Position numbers and translations under genes: made by a program
Assembly: GCF_005893125.1 (NCBI RefSeq)
Contig: NZ_VCJS01000064.1
Span: 1 to 61,077, forward strand
DNA length: 61,077 nucleotides
Reading direction: 5' to 3'
Source of the DNA: Nonomuraea basaltis
GTDB lineage: Bacteria; Actinomycetota; Actinomycetes; Streptosporangiales; Streptosporangiaceae
Shown here: piece after piece, positions 50,286 through 60,800 of the stretch
How the letters are laid out: the number at the start of each line of letters is the position of its first letter
Numbering within the stretch: the stretch's first letter is position 1
Notes under the pieces: model-generated
What the model saw: only the letters and a program-made list of their open reading frames with translations
Told to the model about the DNA's origin: nothing
Database searches by the model: none

Positions 50286-51011
50286 GTGACAGCGCGTATC
50301 GAGCGAGTGGTGACCGAGGGCGTCGTCGACATCGACGGCACCGAGCACAAGGTCGAGAACAACACCTGGATCGTGGGCGACGACGAAGAGGTGATCGTCA
50401 TCGACCCGGCGCGTGACGCCGAGGAGATCCTGGAGAAGGTCGGCGAGCGGGAGGTGCTGGCCGTCATCTGCACGGCGGGCCTGCCCGACCACGTCGGGGC
50501 GGCCATCGAGGTGGCCAGCCGGGACGAGGCCGTGGTCGCCCTGCACCCCAAGGACAAGCCGCTGTGGCGGGAGACCTGGTCGGAGACCTGGCCTGACATC
50601 GACATGGAGGACGACGGCATCTTCGAGGTGGCCGGCGTCCAGCTCGACGTCATGGAGACGCCCGGCGTCACCGCCGGCGGCGTGTCCCTCTACTGCGAGG
50701 GGCTCGGGGCCGTGTTCACCGGCAAGGCCCTGCAGGCGGACGGGCCGGGCAAGCTGGGCGGCGAATACCCCGCCCTGGCCGACCAGCTGACCTCGATCGG
50801 CGGGCGGCTGTTCACGCTGCCCCTCGGCACGCGGGTGCTGGCCATCCACGGCGACGAGGTCACGATCGGGGACCTGGAGCCGCACTTCGACGACTGGGTG
50901 TCCGGCTCGCTGACCCGCACCAGCGGCACGGACACCGACGGCGAGAACGATGGCCCGCTGACCGACGGCACCAGGATCTCCGGGATCAAGCTAGGCCCGG
51001 GCGACGAGTAG
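50286..51011 (+). CDS. Metallo-beta-lactamase-fold protein with lost metal ligands
   Basis: A 241-aa protein with clear overall similarity to actinobacterial MBL hydrolases of the VTEGVVDIDGTEHKVENNTW type, but its metal site is degraded. The T-H-x-H-x-D-H motif reads TAGLPDH (residues 63-69: His64 and His66 lost, Asp68 and His69 kept). The second region H-T-P-G-H reads ETPGV (His128 lost), and G-D-T reads GKA (Asp147 to Lys); His188 is kept. It is therefore probably not a metal-dependent hydrolase of the usual type. GTG at 50286 is preferred over the one at 50262. It follows the DUF6758 gene. A structural or binding role is inferred. Confidence 0.8.
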   Translation: MTARIERVVTEGVVDIDGTEHKVENNTWIVGDDEEVIVIDPARDAEEILEKVGEREVLAVICTAGLPDHVGAAIEVASRDEAVVALHPKDKPLWRETWSETWPDIDMEDDGIFEVAGVQLDVMETPGVTAGGVSLYCEGLGAVFTGKALQADGPGKLGGEYPALADQLTSIGGRLFTLPLGTRVLAIHGDEVTIGDLEPHFDDWVSGSLTRTSGTDTDGENDGPLTDGTRISGIKLGPGDE

Positions 51012-51067
51012 GTGAGGGAGTGCCGGCGGCATCTGGCGACCGAGCCCGCCTCACCGAGTGAGGCCCG

Positions 51068-51982
51068 ATGAACACAGTGCAGGGCCAGCTTCCGCTGGAG
51101 GGAATGCCGCGGCGGCTCTATTCGTGCACGCCGTCGCGGTTGAACGCCTGGCTCGACTGCCGACGCCGTTACCGGTTCACCTACCTGGACCGGCCGCAGC
51201 CGTCCAAGGGTCCGGCCTGGGCGCACAACAGCGTCGGGGCGAGCGTGCACAACGCGCTGGCGGCCTGGTGGCGGGAGCCGTACGAACGCAGGACCCCGCT
51301 GACGGCGTCCATCCTGCTCACGAACGGGTGGATCACCGAGGGGTTCAAGGACGCCGAGCAGTCGGGGCGGTGGCTTGAGCGTGCCCGCGACCTCGCGTCC
51401 GGATATGTCGCGACATTGGATCCGTCCGATGATCCGGTCGGCGTAGAGCGCACGGTCGCCACCCGCACCAAGGTCATCGCCGTGTCCGGCCGCATCGACC
51501 GGCTCGACCGGCGCGGGGACGAGCTGGTCGTGGTGGACTACAAGACCGGGCGCCGCCCACTCACCCAGGACGACGCGCGCTCGTCACTCGCCCTGGCCGT
51601 ATACGCCGTCGCGGCGTCCACGATGATGCGCACGCCGTGCCGTGCCGTCGAGCTCCACCATCTGCCGACGGGCGAGATCGTCGAGTGGCGGCACACCGAC
51701 GAGTCCCTCGCCCGCCACCTGGGGCGCGCGGAGGAGCTCGCGACCGAGGCGGCCGCCGCGGACGAGCGCTACCGGGAGCTGGTGGCCGCGCCCGCGCGCA
51801 AGACCCCGGGCCCGCCCGGCGAGCGGCAGTCCGCCGGCCCCGCGGAGGTGCCCGCCGAGATCGACAAGCTGTTCGCGCCCAGCACCGGCCCGATCTGCTC
51901 GTGGTGCGACTTCCGCCGCCACTGCCCAGAGGGCCAGGCGGCCGCCCCCGACCGCCGGCCCTGGGACGGCCTCGCGGAATAG
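51068..51982 (+). CDS. PD-(D/E)XK nuclease of RecB type with Fe-S cysteines
   Basis: A 304-aa nuclease-like protein. The catalytic core is visible as GRIDRLDRRGDELVVVDYKTGR, with Asp and Lys in VDYKTG. Four Cys in the AddB/Cas4 order, Cys31 then Cys277, Cys280 and Cys286 (ICSWCDFRRHC), suggest a [4Fe-4S] cluster that ties the ends together. It lacks a helicase domain and stands alone. In mycobacteria a RecB-like nuclease is found with repair helicases. It likely acts in DNA end processing or repair. Confidence 0.87.
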   Translation: MNTVQGQLPLEGMPRRLYSCTPSRLNAWLDCRRRYRFTYLDRPQPSKGPAWAHNSVGASVHNALAAWWREPYERRTPLTASILLTNGWITEGFKDAEQSGRWLERARDLASGYVATLDPSDDPVGVERTVATRTKVIAVSGRIDRLDRRGDELVVVDYKTGRRPLTQDDARSSLALAVYAVAASTMMRTPCRAVELHHLPTGEIVEWRHTDESLARHLGRAEELATEAAAADERYRELVAAPARKTPGPPGERQSAGPAEVPAEIDKLFAPSTGPICSWCDFRRHCPEGQAAAPDRRPWDGLAE

Positions 51983-52019
51983 CCGGTTTCCCCGGTGAGA
52001 CAGTGGTTATGGACGATAT

Positions 52020-53204
52020 GTGACACGGGCGGGGCGGTTACCGGCGGCCGTGGCGCTGGGCGCGCTGTTCAACCCGCTGAACTCGTCCATGATCGCCGTG
52101 GCGCTGTCCGGCATCGAGGCCGAGTTCCACGTCGGGATCGCCGCCGTGACGTGGCTGGCCACGGGGTTCTACCTGACCGGCATCCTCGCGCCGCCGGTGA
52201 TGGGCACGCTGGCGGACCGGCTCGGGCCGCGGCTGGTGTTCTGCGCCGGGCTGGTGACGATGGCGGTGACCGGGGTGCTGGCCGCGCTGGCGCCGTCGTA
52301 CCCGGCGCTGGTGGCGGTGCGGTTGCTGCAGGCGTTCGGCAGTTGCGCGACCATGCCGGCGGGGATGGCGATCGTGCAGGCGGCGATGCCGGGCGAGGAC
52401 GGCAGGCCGCCGCCACGCGTGATCGCGACGATCTCCATGGTGCTGACCGCCAGCGCCGCCGCGGGCCCCGTGCTCAGCGGCTTCCTGGTCTCGTTGTGGG
52501 GATGGCGGGCGATCTTCCTGGTGAACGTCCCGCTCGCCGCGGTCGCGCTCGTCGCGGCGCTGCGCTGGCTGCCCAAGGTACGCGTGGAGGGCCCCCGCCG
52601 GCCTCTGCTGCCCCGCCCCGCACCGCGGCTGCTGGCCACCTGCGGCCAGTTCGCGCTCGTCAACGTGGTCTTCTACGCGGCGTTCTTCGCGGTGCCGCTG
52701 TGGGCCCAGCGCTCGGCCGGCGTGCCCGCGCACGTCGCGGGGCTGCTCGTGCTGCCCATGGCCGCGCTGGCGATCGTCATGACGCCCGTCGCGGTGGTGC
52801 TGGCCGCCCGCGCCGGGATGCGGGCCGTGCTGGTGTTGAGCGCGGCGCTGCTGCTCGGCGGCTCGTGCGCGATGCTGGCCGTCGGACCCGTCGCGCTGGT
52901 CCTGGTGGCCGCGTCGCTGCTGGGCCTGGCCTCCGCGTTGAGCCAGTTCGGGCTGAACTCGCTGGTCTTCGTGCACGCCGGCGGGCGCGACACGGGCGTC
53001 GCGGTGGGGCTGTTCCAGGCGTCCAGGTACGTCGGCGCCGCCACCGCGTCCTCCCTGCTCGGGGTGTTGTTCGAGCGGGCGGGCATGACCGGGACCGGGT
53101 GGACCATGGTGGCCGCGTCGGCGATCGTGCTGATCGGCGGCGTGCTCCTGCCCGTCAGGCGGCCAGCGCCTTCGGCCAGCGGCGGGGATCCGTCAGGCCC
53201 TTGA
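52020..53204 (+). CDS. MFS transporter (drug-exporter-like)
   Basis: A 394-aa membrane protein with 12 predicted helices. Motif A appears as GTLADRLGPRLVF and motif C-like as GPVLSGFLVSLWGWRAIFLVNVP, the latter typical of drug/H+ antiporters. Start GTG 52020. Its 3' end overlaps the convergent MpaB-type gene by 50 bases, unusually long. No substrate can be inferred. Confidence 0.88.
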   Translation: MTRAGRLPAAVALGALFNPLNSSMIAVALSGIEAEFHVGIAAVTWLATGFYLTGILAPPVMGTLADRLGPRLVFCAGLVTMAVTGVLAALAPSYPALVAVRLLQAFGSCATMPAGMAIVQAAMPGEDGRPPPRVIATISMVLTASAAAGPVLSGFLVSLWGWRAIFLVNVPLAAVALVAALRWLPKVRVEGPRRPLLPRPAPRLLATCGQFALVNVVFYAAFFAVPLWAQRSAGVPAHVAGLLVLPMAALAIVMTPVAVVLAARAGMRAVLVLSAALLLGGSCAMLAVGPVALVLVAASLLGLASALSQFGLNSLVFVHAGGRDTGVAVGLFQASRYVGAATASSLLGVLFERAGMTGTGWTMVAASAIVLIGGVLLPVRRPAPSASGGDPSGP

Positions 53205-54066
53205 GCCCCTTGCGCACGTCGTAGCCGGCCGCGCTCAGCCGCTCTCTGGAGGCCTGCAGCATCTCCCGCGTGGCCGGCATGAACGCGTGGTCGTGCACCG
53301 GCTCCGGCAGCGCGTTCATGCCCAGCCGGAACGCCTTCAGCGCGGCCGTGACCGTCGCCCCCGGCACCTCGGGCAGCGCGCCGTACATGCGCCTGGCCCA
53401 GTCCGGCAGCGTGTAGTAGCACAGCGCGCCGAAGGGGAAGTAGGCGGGCTTGCCGGCGGACAGCAGCCTGAGCTCGTGCGGCAGCCGCGGCCACATCAGG
53501 AACCGCACGGTCTCGGCCGCCTCCTCCGTGACGCGCAGGCTCGGGCGCACCCGCTTGAAGTACGCCTCCATCTCCGCGCACGAGCCCGGCACGTCGTCCG
53601 GGTGCAGGCCGACGTACGCGGCGCTCCTGCGCTGCTCGGACAGGTAGCGGTCGGCCTGGCGCTCGGTCAGGCCGAGCCCGCCGCGCCTGGCCACCTCCAA
53701 GTACGACGACACCTCCGCGCAGTGCACCCACAACAGCAGCTCGGGGTCGTCCACCCGATGCGTCCGGCCGGTGTCGGGATCGTGGATGCGCAGCGCCTTG
53801 TGGATGCCCCGCACCCGCCGCCCGATCTCGTCGGCCTCCTCCGGGCTGCCGAACGTCACCCGGCCCACGAAGTCCGCGGTGCGCCGCAGCCGCCCGAACG
53901 GGTCCCGCTGGAAGTCGGAGTTCTGCCAGACGCCGCGCATGGCCAGCGGGTGCAGCGCCTGGAGCATGAGGCCGCGTACGCCGCCCACCCACATCGAGCG
54001 GTCCAGATGCACCTGCCAGGTCGCGCTCTGGGGCGGCTGAACGACGATTTCTTCGATGCTCGCCAT
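53155..54066 (-). CDS. Oxygenase MpaB family protein (DUF2236)
   Basis: A 303-aa protein from ATG 54066. It matches the DUF2236/MpaB family, which includes latex-clearing b-type haem oxygenases. Marks are REVGG-like start (SMWVGGVRGLMLQALHPLAMRGV), FGRLRRTADFVGRVTFG, then LLLWVHCAEVSSYLEV with the likely His ligand, and a C-terminal helical part. Haem or mycophenolate-type chemistry is known only for a few members; the role here is unknown. It is the second gene after the alpha/beta hydrolase on the same strand. Confidence 0.85.
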   Translation of the reverse strand: MASIEEIVVQPPQSATWQVHLDRSMWVGGVRGLMLQALHPLAMRGVWQNSDFQRDPFGRLRRTADFVGRVTFGSPEEADEIGRRVRGIHKALRIHDPDTGRTHRVDDPELLLWVHCAEVSSYLEVARRGGLGLTERQADRYLSEQRRSAAYVGLHPDDVPGSCAEMEAYFKRVRPSLRVTEEAAETVRFLMWPRLPHELRLLSAGKPAYFPFGALCYYTLPDWARRMYGALPEVPGATVTAALKAFRLGMNALPEPVHDHAFMPATREMLQASRERLSAAGYDVRKGLKGLTDPRRWPKALAA

Positions 54067-54079
54067 AGTAAGTGCATGA

Positions 54080-54973
54080 TTACATGGAATTGGACCGAGT
54101 GTCCAAGAAGTGCTTCTCGGCCGCATTCCAGAACCGGACCAGCGCCGCCGCGGTCGTCTCCGGCGCCTCGACTGCGGGGGAGTGGGCCGCGCCCGGCACG
54201 ACCACGCACTCGGCCCCGAGCCTGGCGGCCATCTCGGCCTGCGCCTCGGGCGGCCAGCCGTCGTCGTGCTCGCCGTAGAGCACCAGCGTGGGAACCTCGA
54301 CCTGGCGCAACTCCTCGGTGCGGTCCCGCATGCTCAGCACCTGCTCGGCCATGCACGTCAGGCCCATCGGCGAGTTGGTCAGCAGGCGCTTGTGCAGGAA
54401 CGCCATGATCTCGTCGGAGACGTCGTTGGCCAGCGCCTCCGGCTCGAACCTGTGGTTCCACACGTGCTCCAGCCCCAGCAGGGGCACCTCTTCCATGATC
54501 TTCCGGCCGTTGAGCGCCCGAATGCCCTCGATGGCCGCGGGTCCCGAGCCCATCAACGTGAACGAGGCGAACTTGGTCATCCCGTCGATCACCGCCTCGC
54601 GCGCCACCAGCCCGCCGAACGAGTGCCCCACCAGGTGCACGGGCTCGCCGCCGCCGATCACCTGGGCGAGCGCATCGATGTCCGCGCCGAGCGCGGCGCA
54701 GGTGTAGGCGGCGGGGTCGTCGGGGCCGGGGGTCTCGTACTGGCCGCGCAGATCGACGGCCAGCACCCGGCGGCCCGACTGGGCGAGGGTCATCAGGACC
54801 GCGATGAAGTCTTCCTTGCTGCCGGTCAGGCCGGGGATCAGGAGCGCGGGCCAGCGCTCAACCACACCACTGACCGGAAGCGCCTCCAGGGCCGCGAACG
54901 TGCCCTGTGGCGTCTCTGTCTTCTGTGGTGCAACGCCAGGAGGCAGATCGAGGAATCGCGGCGTACTCACGTG
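54080..54973 (-). CDS. Alpha/beta hydrolase
   Basis: A 297-aa protein from GTG 54973 (a TTG three codons upstream is also possible). The nucleophile Ser is in GHSFGG, the acid Asp in YGEHDDGW and the His in GAAHSPAVEAP, so the triad is complete. It resembles haloperoxidase/esterase-like cytoplasmic hydrolases. The MpaB-type gene begins 13 bases downstream, so the two are probably co-transcribed. Confidence 0.88.
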   Translation of the reverse strand, partial: HVSTPRFLDLPPGVAPQKTETPQGTFAALEALPVSGVVERWPALLIPGLTGSKEDFIAVLMTLAQSGRRVLAVDLRGQYETPGPDDPAAYTCAALGADIDALAQVIGGGEPVHLVGHSFGGLVAREAVIDGMTKFASFTLMGSGPAAIEGIRALNGRKIMEEVPLLGLEHVWNHRFEPEALANDVSDEIMAFLHKRLLTNSPMGLTCMAEQVLSMRDRTEELRQVEVPTLVLYGEHDDGWPPEAQAEMAARLGAECVVVPGAAHSPAVEAPETTAAALVRFWNAAEKHFLDTRSNSM

Positions 54974-55052
54974 GGGCAACAATACCCAGAGGTCAGCGCC
55001 TCGACACCGGCAAGGCCATCACGCTGGTGCAACTTCGGAGGAGACGTACGAA

Positions 55053-55313
55053 ATGCGCGACCTCGAGATCCGCCCGGCCGGCTCATGGGATGACATCCAG
55101 CCGGTTTTCGGTCCTCATGGCGCATATTCGGGCCGCTGGTGCATCTGGTTCCGGGTCGCGGAGGCGGAGTTCCGGAACCTGGGCGCCGGTGACCGCCGTG
55201 CGCGCCTCCAGACCATCGTGGAGGGCTCTGAGCGGGCGCCTGGGGTGCCGGCATGCCTGGAGGGGGCCCGCTGGTGGGGTGGGGTGCTGTGGCGCCGCGT
55301 GAGGAGCACGTAG
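55053..55313 (+). pseudogene. Broken GNAT acetyltransferase gene
   Basis: From ATG 55053 (GGAGGAG upstream) the first 70 residues match the N-terminal half of a GNAT acetyltransferase (GRWCIWFRVAEAEFRNLGAGDRRARL, GVPACLEG). After a G5 run at 55262-55266 the frame turns to non-family sequence. With one more G it would read on as GPLVGWGAVAPREE, the expected continuation. The restored frame then runs into a terminator with no acetyl-CoA-binding motif, so the 3' half is also missing. Both a frameshift and a truncation are needed, so it is a decayed gene. Confidence 0.7.
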
Positions 55314-55327
55314 GGCTGACGCGCGAA

Positions 55328-55356
55328 AGGCGCGCACCCCTGTTGGGTGCGCGCCT
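55328..55356. terminator. Perfect 12-bp bidirectional terminator
   Basis: AGGCGCGCACCC (55328-55339) pairs perfectly with GGGTGCGCGCCT (55345-55356) around CTGTT and is followed by CCTTT. It separates the broken GNAT gene from the convergent DEAD-box helicase. Confidence 0.85.
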
Positions 55357-55386
55357 CCTTTACGTGCCTCAGCGGGCTTGGCTGCC

Positions 55387-57360
<1,974 letters not shown>

Positions 57361-57598
57361 ATGAAGGCGGGCCTGCCGGGACCGACGGGCGGGAAACAGC
57401 GCCGTATCGTGGGTCCTCGCGGTAGAGCCAGCCCTCTCGCGTCATCAGCGACCGCGCCTCCGGGGAACGGAGGTATTCAGGGAAACCCCCCGAATTTACA
57501 CAGTGCGGTCGCACTTTCTCAGAGCAGTGTACTCGATAGCACAACGCAGACCGAGCTCGCATCTGTTCCCGAAGATTTGCCGAAGTACGCTGCCTTTC

Positions 57599-58243
57599 AT
57601 GAAGGAGTCTCCAGGAGTCGTCGACCTGCTCGGTGTGCTGGCGTATGCGGAGCTCAGCGCCTATGCCCGGATGACCGAGGACGCCGCCACGCTGGCGCCC
57701 TCGCTTGCCGACCGCGCTGCCCTGAGCGAGCTGGCCGTGACCGAGTACGCCCATTTCCGCCTGCTGCGCGACCGGCTGGCCGAGCTCGGCGCCGATCCTG
57801 ACGAGGCGATGTCGCCGTTCGTCGCGGCGCTGGACGCCTGGCACGCCCAGACCAGGCCGGCCAACTGGCTGCAGGCTCTGGTCAAGACGTACGTCGGGGA
57901 CGGCATCGCGCTCGACTTCTACCGCGAGGCGTCCAGGCATCTGGATCCGTCGATCGCCAAGCTGGTGGACGAGGTGCTGGTGGACGAGGGGCGGTCGCAG
58001 TTCGCGGTCGAGGGGGTCAGGGCCGGGATCGGGGCCGATCCGACGGCCGGCGCGCGGCTGGCGCTGTGGGCGCGGCGGCTCGTGGGCGAGGCGCTCAGTC
58101 AGGCCCAGCAGGTGGCCGCGGCACGGCCGGAGCTGGCGCTGCTGGTGGTGGAGTCGGTGGGAGAGGGCCAGGCGGACATTTCCCGACTTTTCGCGAAACT
58201 GACGGAGGAACATGGCAAACGCATGGCCGCCATGGGCATCTGA
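57599..58243 (+). CDS. Ferritin-fold protein, MiaE-like
   Basis: A 214-aa helical protein from ATG 57599. It matches the ferritin-like fold family related to the tRNA hydroxylase MiaE (MiaE_2 type). Likely di-iron ligands lie in LAYAELSAYARMTED, VTEYAHFRLL, then KTYVGDGIALDFYREA and VDEVLVDEGRSQFA. In actinomycetes it is the usual divergent neighbour of the DEAD-box helicase. Hydroxylase activity on tRNA is known for true MiaE only. Confidence 0.85.
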   Translation: MKESPGVVDLLGVLAYAELSAYARMTEDAATLAPSLADRAALSELAVTEYAHFRLLRDRLAELGADPDEAMSPFVAALDAWHAQTRPANWLQALVKTYVGDGIALDFYREASRHLDPSIAKLVDEVLVDEGRSQFAVEGVRAGIGADPTAGARLALWARRLVGEALSQAQQVAAARPELALLVVESVGEGQADISRLFAKLTEEHGKRMAAMGI

Positions 58244-58284
58244 TTCCGCTCATCGGGCGGCGCGAGGGCACGAAACGGTTGTAG

Positions 58285-58400
58285 CGTGCCAAGCATGAGG
58301 GCCTCGCGCCGCTACGGCAGTTCCTTGACGAGATGTGGGCCGAATCGCTGGACTACGCGCGCCGTGTTGCGAAGGGGGAGCGCGGACTGTCCGACCACGG
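58285..58400 (+). pseudogene. Possible remnant of an ArsR-type regulator
   Basis: A frame without start codon, right after a TAG, reads KHEGLAPLRQFLDEMWAESL and on for about 15 more residues. This resembles the C-terminal helix of ArsR-family repressors (EGLxxLRxFLDxxW). No winged helix precedes it. It lies in a 284-base gap with no other gene. Confidence 0.35.
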
Positions 58401-58527
58401 AGCCGAGGCGCGAGGGCGTCTCACACCGGCGACGACCTCGCGGCTGCCTGATCGGCTGAGCTCCCCGTCCCGCCGGGTACGCCCGCGAAGGGGTACGGCA
58501 CGTGAGCCGTACCCCCGTCATGAGCCT

Positions 58528-58758
58528 TTAGAGCGTGCCGCCGAATCCGACCGGCCTGGACTCGTCCTCGCCGATCTCGATGAACCCGAGCGCGGCCACC
58601 GGCACGATGACACGCCTGCCCTTCGTGTCGGTGATGGAGAAGACGCCGCGATCCACGGACAGCGCGTTCCTGATCTCCTCTTCGACCTGCTCGGCCGTGA
58701 GGTCGGTCTCGACAACGAGTTCGCGGTGTACCGAACGTACGCCGATCTTGATTTCCAT
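58528..58758 (-). CDS. DUF3107 family protein (TB9.4-like)
   Basis: A 76-aa protein, ATG 58758, with the ribosome site AGGGAG just upstream. MEIKIGVRSVHRELVVETD then EEEIRNALS and KGRRVIVPVAALGFIEIG match DUF3107, an actinobacterial family (Rv3208A, TB9.4). It is a small alpha/beta protein of unknown function. It lies next to a TetR gene, as in mycobacteria. Confidence 0.92.
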   Translation of the reverse strand: MEIKIGVRSVHRELVVETDLTAEQVEEEIRNALSVDRGVFSITDTKGRRVIVPVAALGFIEIGEDESRPVGFGGTL

Positions 58759-58846
58759 GTGGCTCCCTACTCGACGGGGCTGGCTCACCTCCATCGTGGC
58801 CGCTCGCACCCGTGAGAAACGTGAATGATCGCGCCGAGCGAACGGG

Positions 58847-59479
58847 TTATGCCGTACGCGGAAATCCGCTGATGCCGCGCCAGGCGAGCCGGGCCATGAG
58901 CTGCTCGGCCGCGTCCTTCGGGATCGAGCCGTGTGTGGTGACCCAGTAACGGGCGCTGACCTCGGCCATGCCGACCAGGCCGACGCCGAGCAGGTGCGCC
59001 TCGTCGCTGGTGCAGCCGGTGTCCTCCTGGATGACGGCGCTGACCATCTCGGCGCACTCGCGCAGGGATCGCTCCACCAGCTGCCGCACCGGCGCGACGT
59101 TGCGCAGGTCGGACTCGAAGACGAGGCGGAAGGCCTCGCCCTGGGTGGAGACGAAGTCGAAGAACGCGCTGAACGTGGCCTGCACGCGCAGTTTGTTCTC
59201 GTTCGTGGAGGCCAGCGCCTCCCTGCAGCGGTTGACCATGTCGTCGACGTGCAGGTCGAGCAGCGCCAGATAGAGCTCGAGCTTGCCGGGGAAGTGCTGG
59301 TAGAGCACCGGCTTGCTGACCCCCGCCCGGTCGGCGATCTCGTCCATGGCGGCCGCGTGATAGCCGTTCTCCACGAACACTTCCTGCGCGGCGCTCAGCA
59401 GCTGCCGGCGGCGGGCGAGTCGGGGCAGCCGGGTGCCCCGGGGCTTGGCGTCCGGGGTTGCGGTCACGCGGGTCTCCAT
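58847..59479 (-). CDS. TetR/AcrR-family regulator (Rv3208-like)
   Basis: About 210 aa from ATG 59479, with GAGAGACC upstream; an in-frame start at 59506 would add nine residues. The N-terminal HTH is RRQLLSAAQEVFVENGYHAAAMDEIADRAGVSKPVLYQHFPGKLELYLALL, a classical TetR DNA-binding domain. The ligand domain fits the Rv3208 type. It is upstream of the DUF3107 gene on the same strand and possibly co-transcribed. Confidence 0.92.
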   Translation of the reverse strand: METRVTATPDAKPRGTRLPRLARRRQLLSAAQEVFVENGYHAAAMDEIADRAGVSKPVLYQHFPGKLELYLALLDLHVDDMVNRCREALASTNENKLRVQATFSAFFDFVSTQGEAFRLVFESDLRNVAPVRQLVERSLRECAEMVSAVIQEDTGCTSDEAHLLGVGLVGMAEVSARYWVTTHGSIPKDAAEQLMARLAWRGISGFPRTA

Positions 59480-59631
59480 TGGTCTCTCAGCGGGTCGTGC
59501 GGACATCCTACGTGCGCATAGGCGACGCCTCAGCGATTGTCATCACCGAGGTGCTCCCCGCGCTGTTGGCCGTCGTACGAGCGGCTCACGCCAAGTCCGT
59601 CACACCGATCGCGGGCCGCCTCGATGGCCCG

Positions 59632-59844
59632 TCACCGGTATTCGTCGTCGTCCAGCTCCACCACGCGGTCCTGCTCTGCCGCGTCGCCGGGGTCCACGTC
59701 CAGCGGCAGCTCGCGGCGTGGCCTGCCGTGGTTCTCGCGCATGTCCTGATGCTGCTCGACCGCGTCCGCCTCGGGCGTCTCGATCGACACCTCCGCCTCC
59801 TCCTCGTAGGGGTGCTCGTCCCCGCGAATGTCCATCTCCGACAT
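59632..59844 (-). CDS. Small acidic hypothetical protein
   Basis: About 70 aa from ATG 59844, with GAGGGGGACC 6-15 bases upstream that argues against a longer start at 59877. It is strongly acidic (SEMDIRGDEHPYEEEAEVSIE) and ends DAAEQDRVVELDDDEYR. No domain is recognised; low sequence complexity suggests disorder. It lies between the TetR and LigD polymerase genes. Confidence 0.6.
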   Translation of the reverse strand: MSEMDIRGDEHPYEEEAEVSIETPEADAVEQHQDMRENHGRPRRELPLDVDPGDAAEQDRVVELDDDEYR

Positions 59845-59899
59845 CTTTTGGTCCCCCTCTTGTTTTGGGTCCCCCATCCTTGGCGTGGACGGAACCAGC

Positions 59900-60778
59900 C
59901 TACGCCCGGCCGAAAAGGTCGCCGTGTTTCTCCACTCTGGCGAGTACGTCCGGCGCCGTGAACACCAGGTCCTCCGGACGTTCGCAGCCCTCGACCTCCT
60001 TCCAGGTCAGCGGCGTGGACACGGTCGGCTGCTCCCGGGCCCGAAGCGAGTACGGCGCCACGGTGGTCTTGGCCGGATTGTTCTGACTCCAGTCGATGAA
60101 CACCTTGCCCGGCCTGACCTTCTTGGCCATCACGCTGACGACCTGCTTGGGACGCTCCTTCTCGAGGAACTGGGCCAGCCTCTTGGCGTACGCGGAGGGC
60201 TCCTCGCGGCAGTCCCAGTCCGCGTACAGCTGCATGCCCTTGCTGCCGCTGGTCTTCGGCCGGGCGGTCAGCCCCTCGGCCTTCAGCACGTCGCGCAGCA
60301 TGAGCGCCACCTCGCAGCACTCCACGATCGTGGCGGGCGCCCCGGGATCCAGGTCGAACACGAGCGTGTCGGGCGGCAGGGCCTCGCCGTCGTCGTCGAC
60401 CCGCCACTGGGGTACGTGGAGCTCCAGGGCGGCGAGATTCGCGTAGTAGACCAGCGTCGGCAGGTCCTCGACGACGGCGAAGTCGATGCTCTCGCGGTTC
60501 TTGGTGCTGCCGGGAACGGGCAGGTTGACCCGCCTGACCCAGCCGGGGGTGTGCTCGGGAGCGTTCTTCTCGAAGAAGAACTGGCCGGTGACGCCGTTCG
60601 GGTACCGCTTGACCGTCAGGGGCCTGCCCTGGAGGTGCGGCAGCAGTACGGGGGCGATGCGGCTGTAGTAGTCGATGACCTCGGCCTTGGTGAAGCCGTG
60701 GTCCGGATAGAGCACCTTGTCCAGGTTGCTCAGGGTCAGCTCGCGCCCGTCGACCTTGACCGGAACCTTCTTCACCAT
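59900..60778 (-). CDS. ligD: LigD polymerase/primase domain protein (NHEJ)
   Basis: A 292-aa archaeo-eukaryotic-primase-type polymerase for non-homologous end joining. It adds nucleotides to aligned DNA ends and recruits through Ku in other actinobacteria. The catalytic Asp pair is at LVFDLDPG (Asp142, Asp144), with the SGSKGMQLYADW region supplying the third site. It lacks ligase and phosphoesterase domains; a ligase gene lies just upstream. No Ku gene is in the window. Confidence 0.92.
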   Translation of the reverse strand: MVKKVPVKVDGRELTLSNLDKVLYPDHGFTKAEVIDYYSRIAPVLLPHLQGRPLTVKRYPNGVTGQFFFEKNAPEHTPGWVRRVNLPVPGSTKNRESIDFAVVEDLPTLVYYANLAALELHVPQWRVDDDGEALPPDTLVFDLDPGAPATIVECCEVALMLRDVLKAEGLTARPKTSGSKGMQLYADWDCREEPSAYAKRLAQFLEKERPKQVVSVMAKKVRPGKVFIDWSQNNPAKTTVAPYSLRAREQPTVSTPLTWKEVEGCERPEDLVFTAPDVLARVEKHGDLFGRA

Positions 60779-60800
60779 GGCCTCACCTCCACTCCGACCT

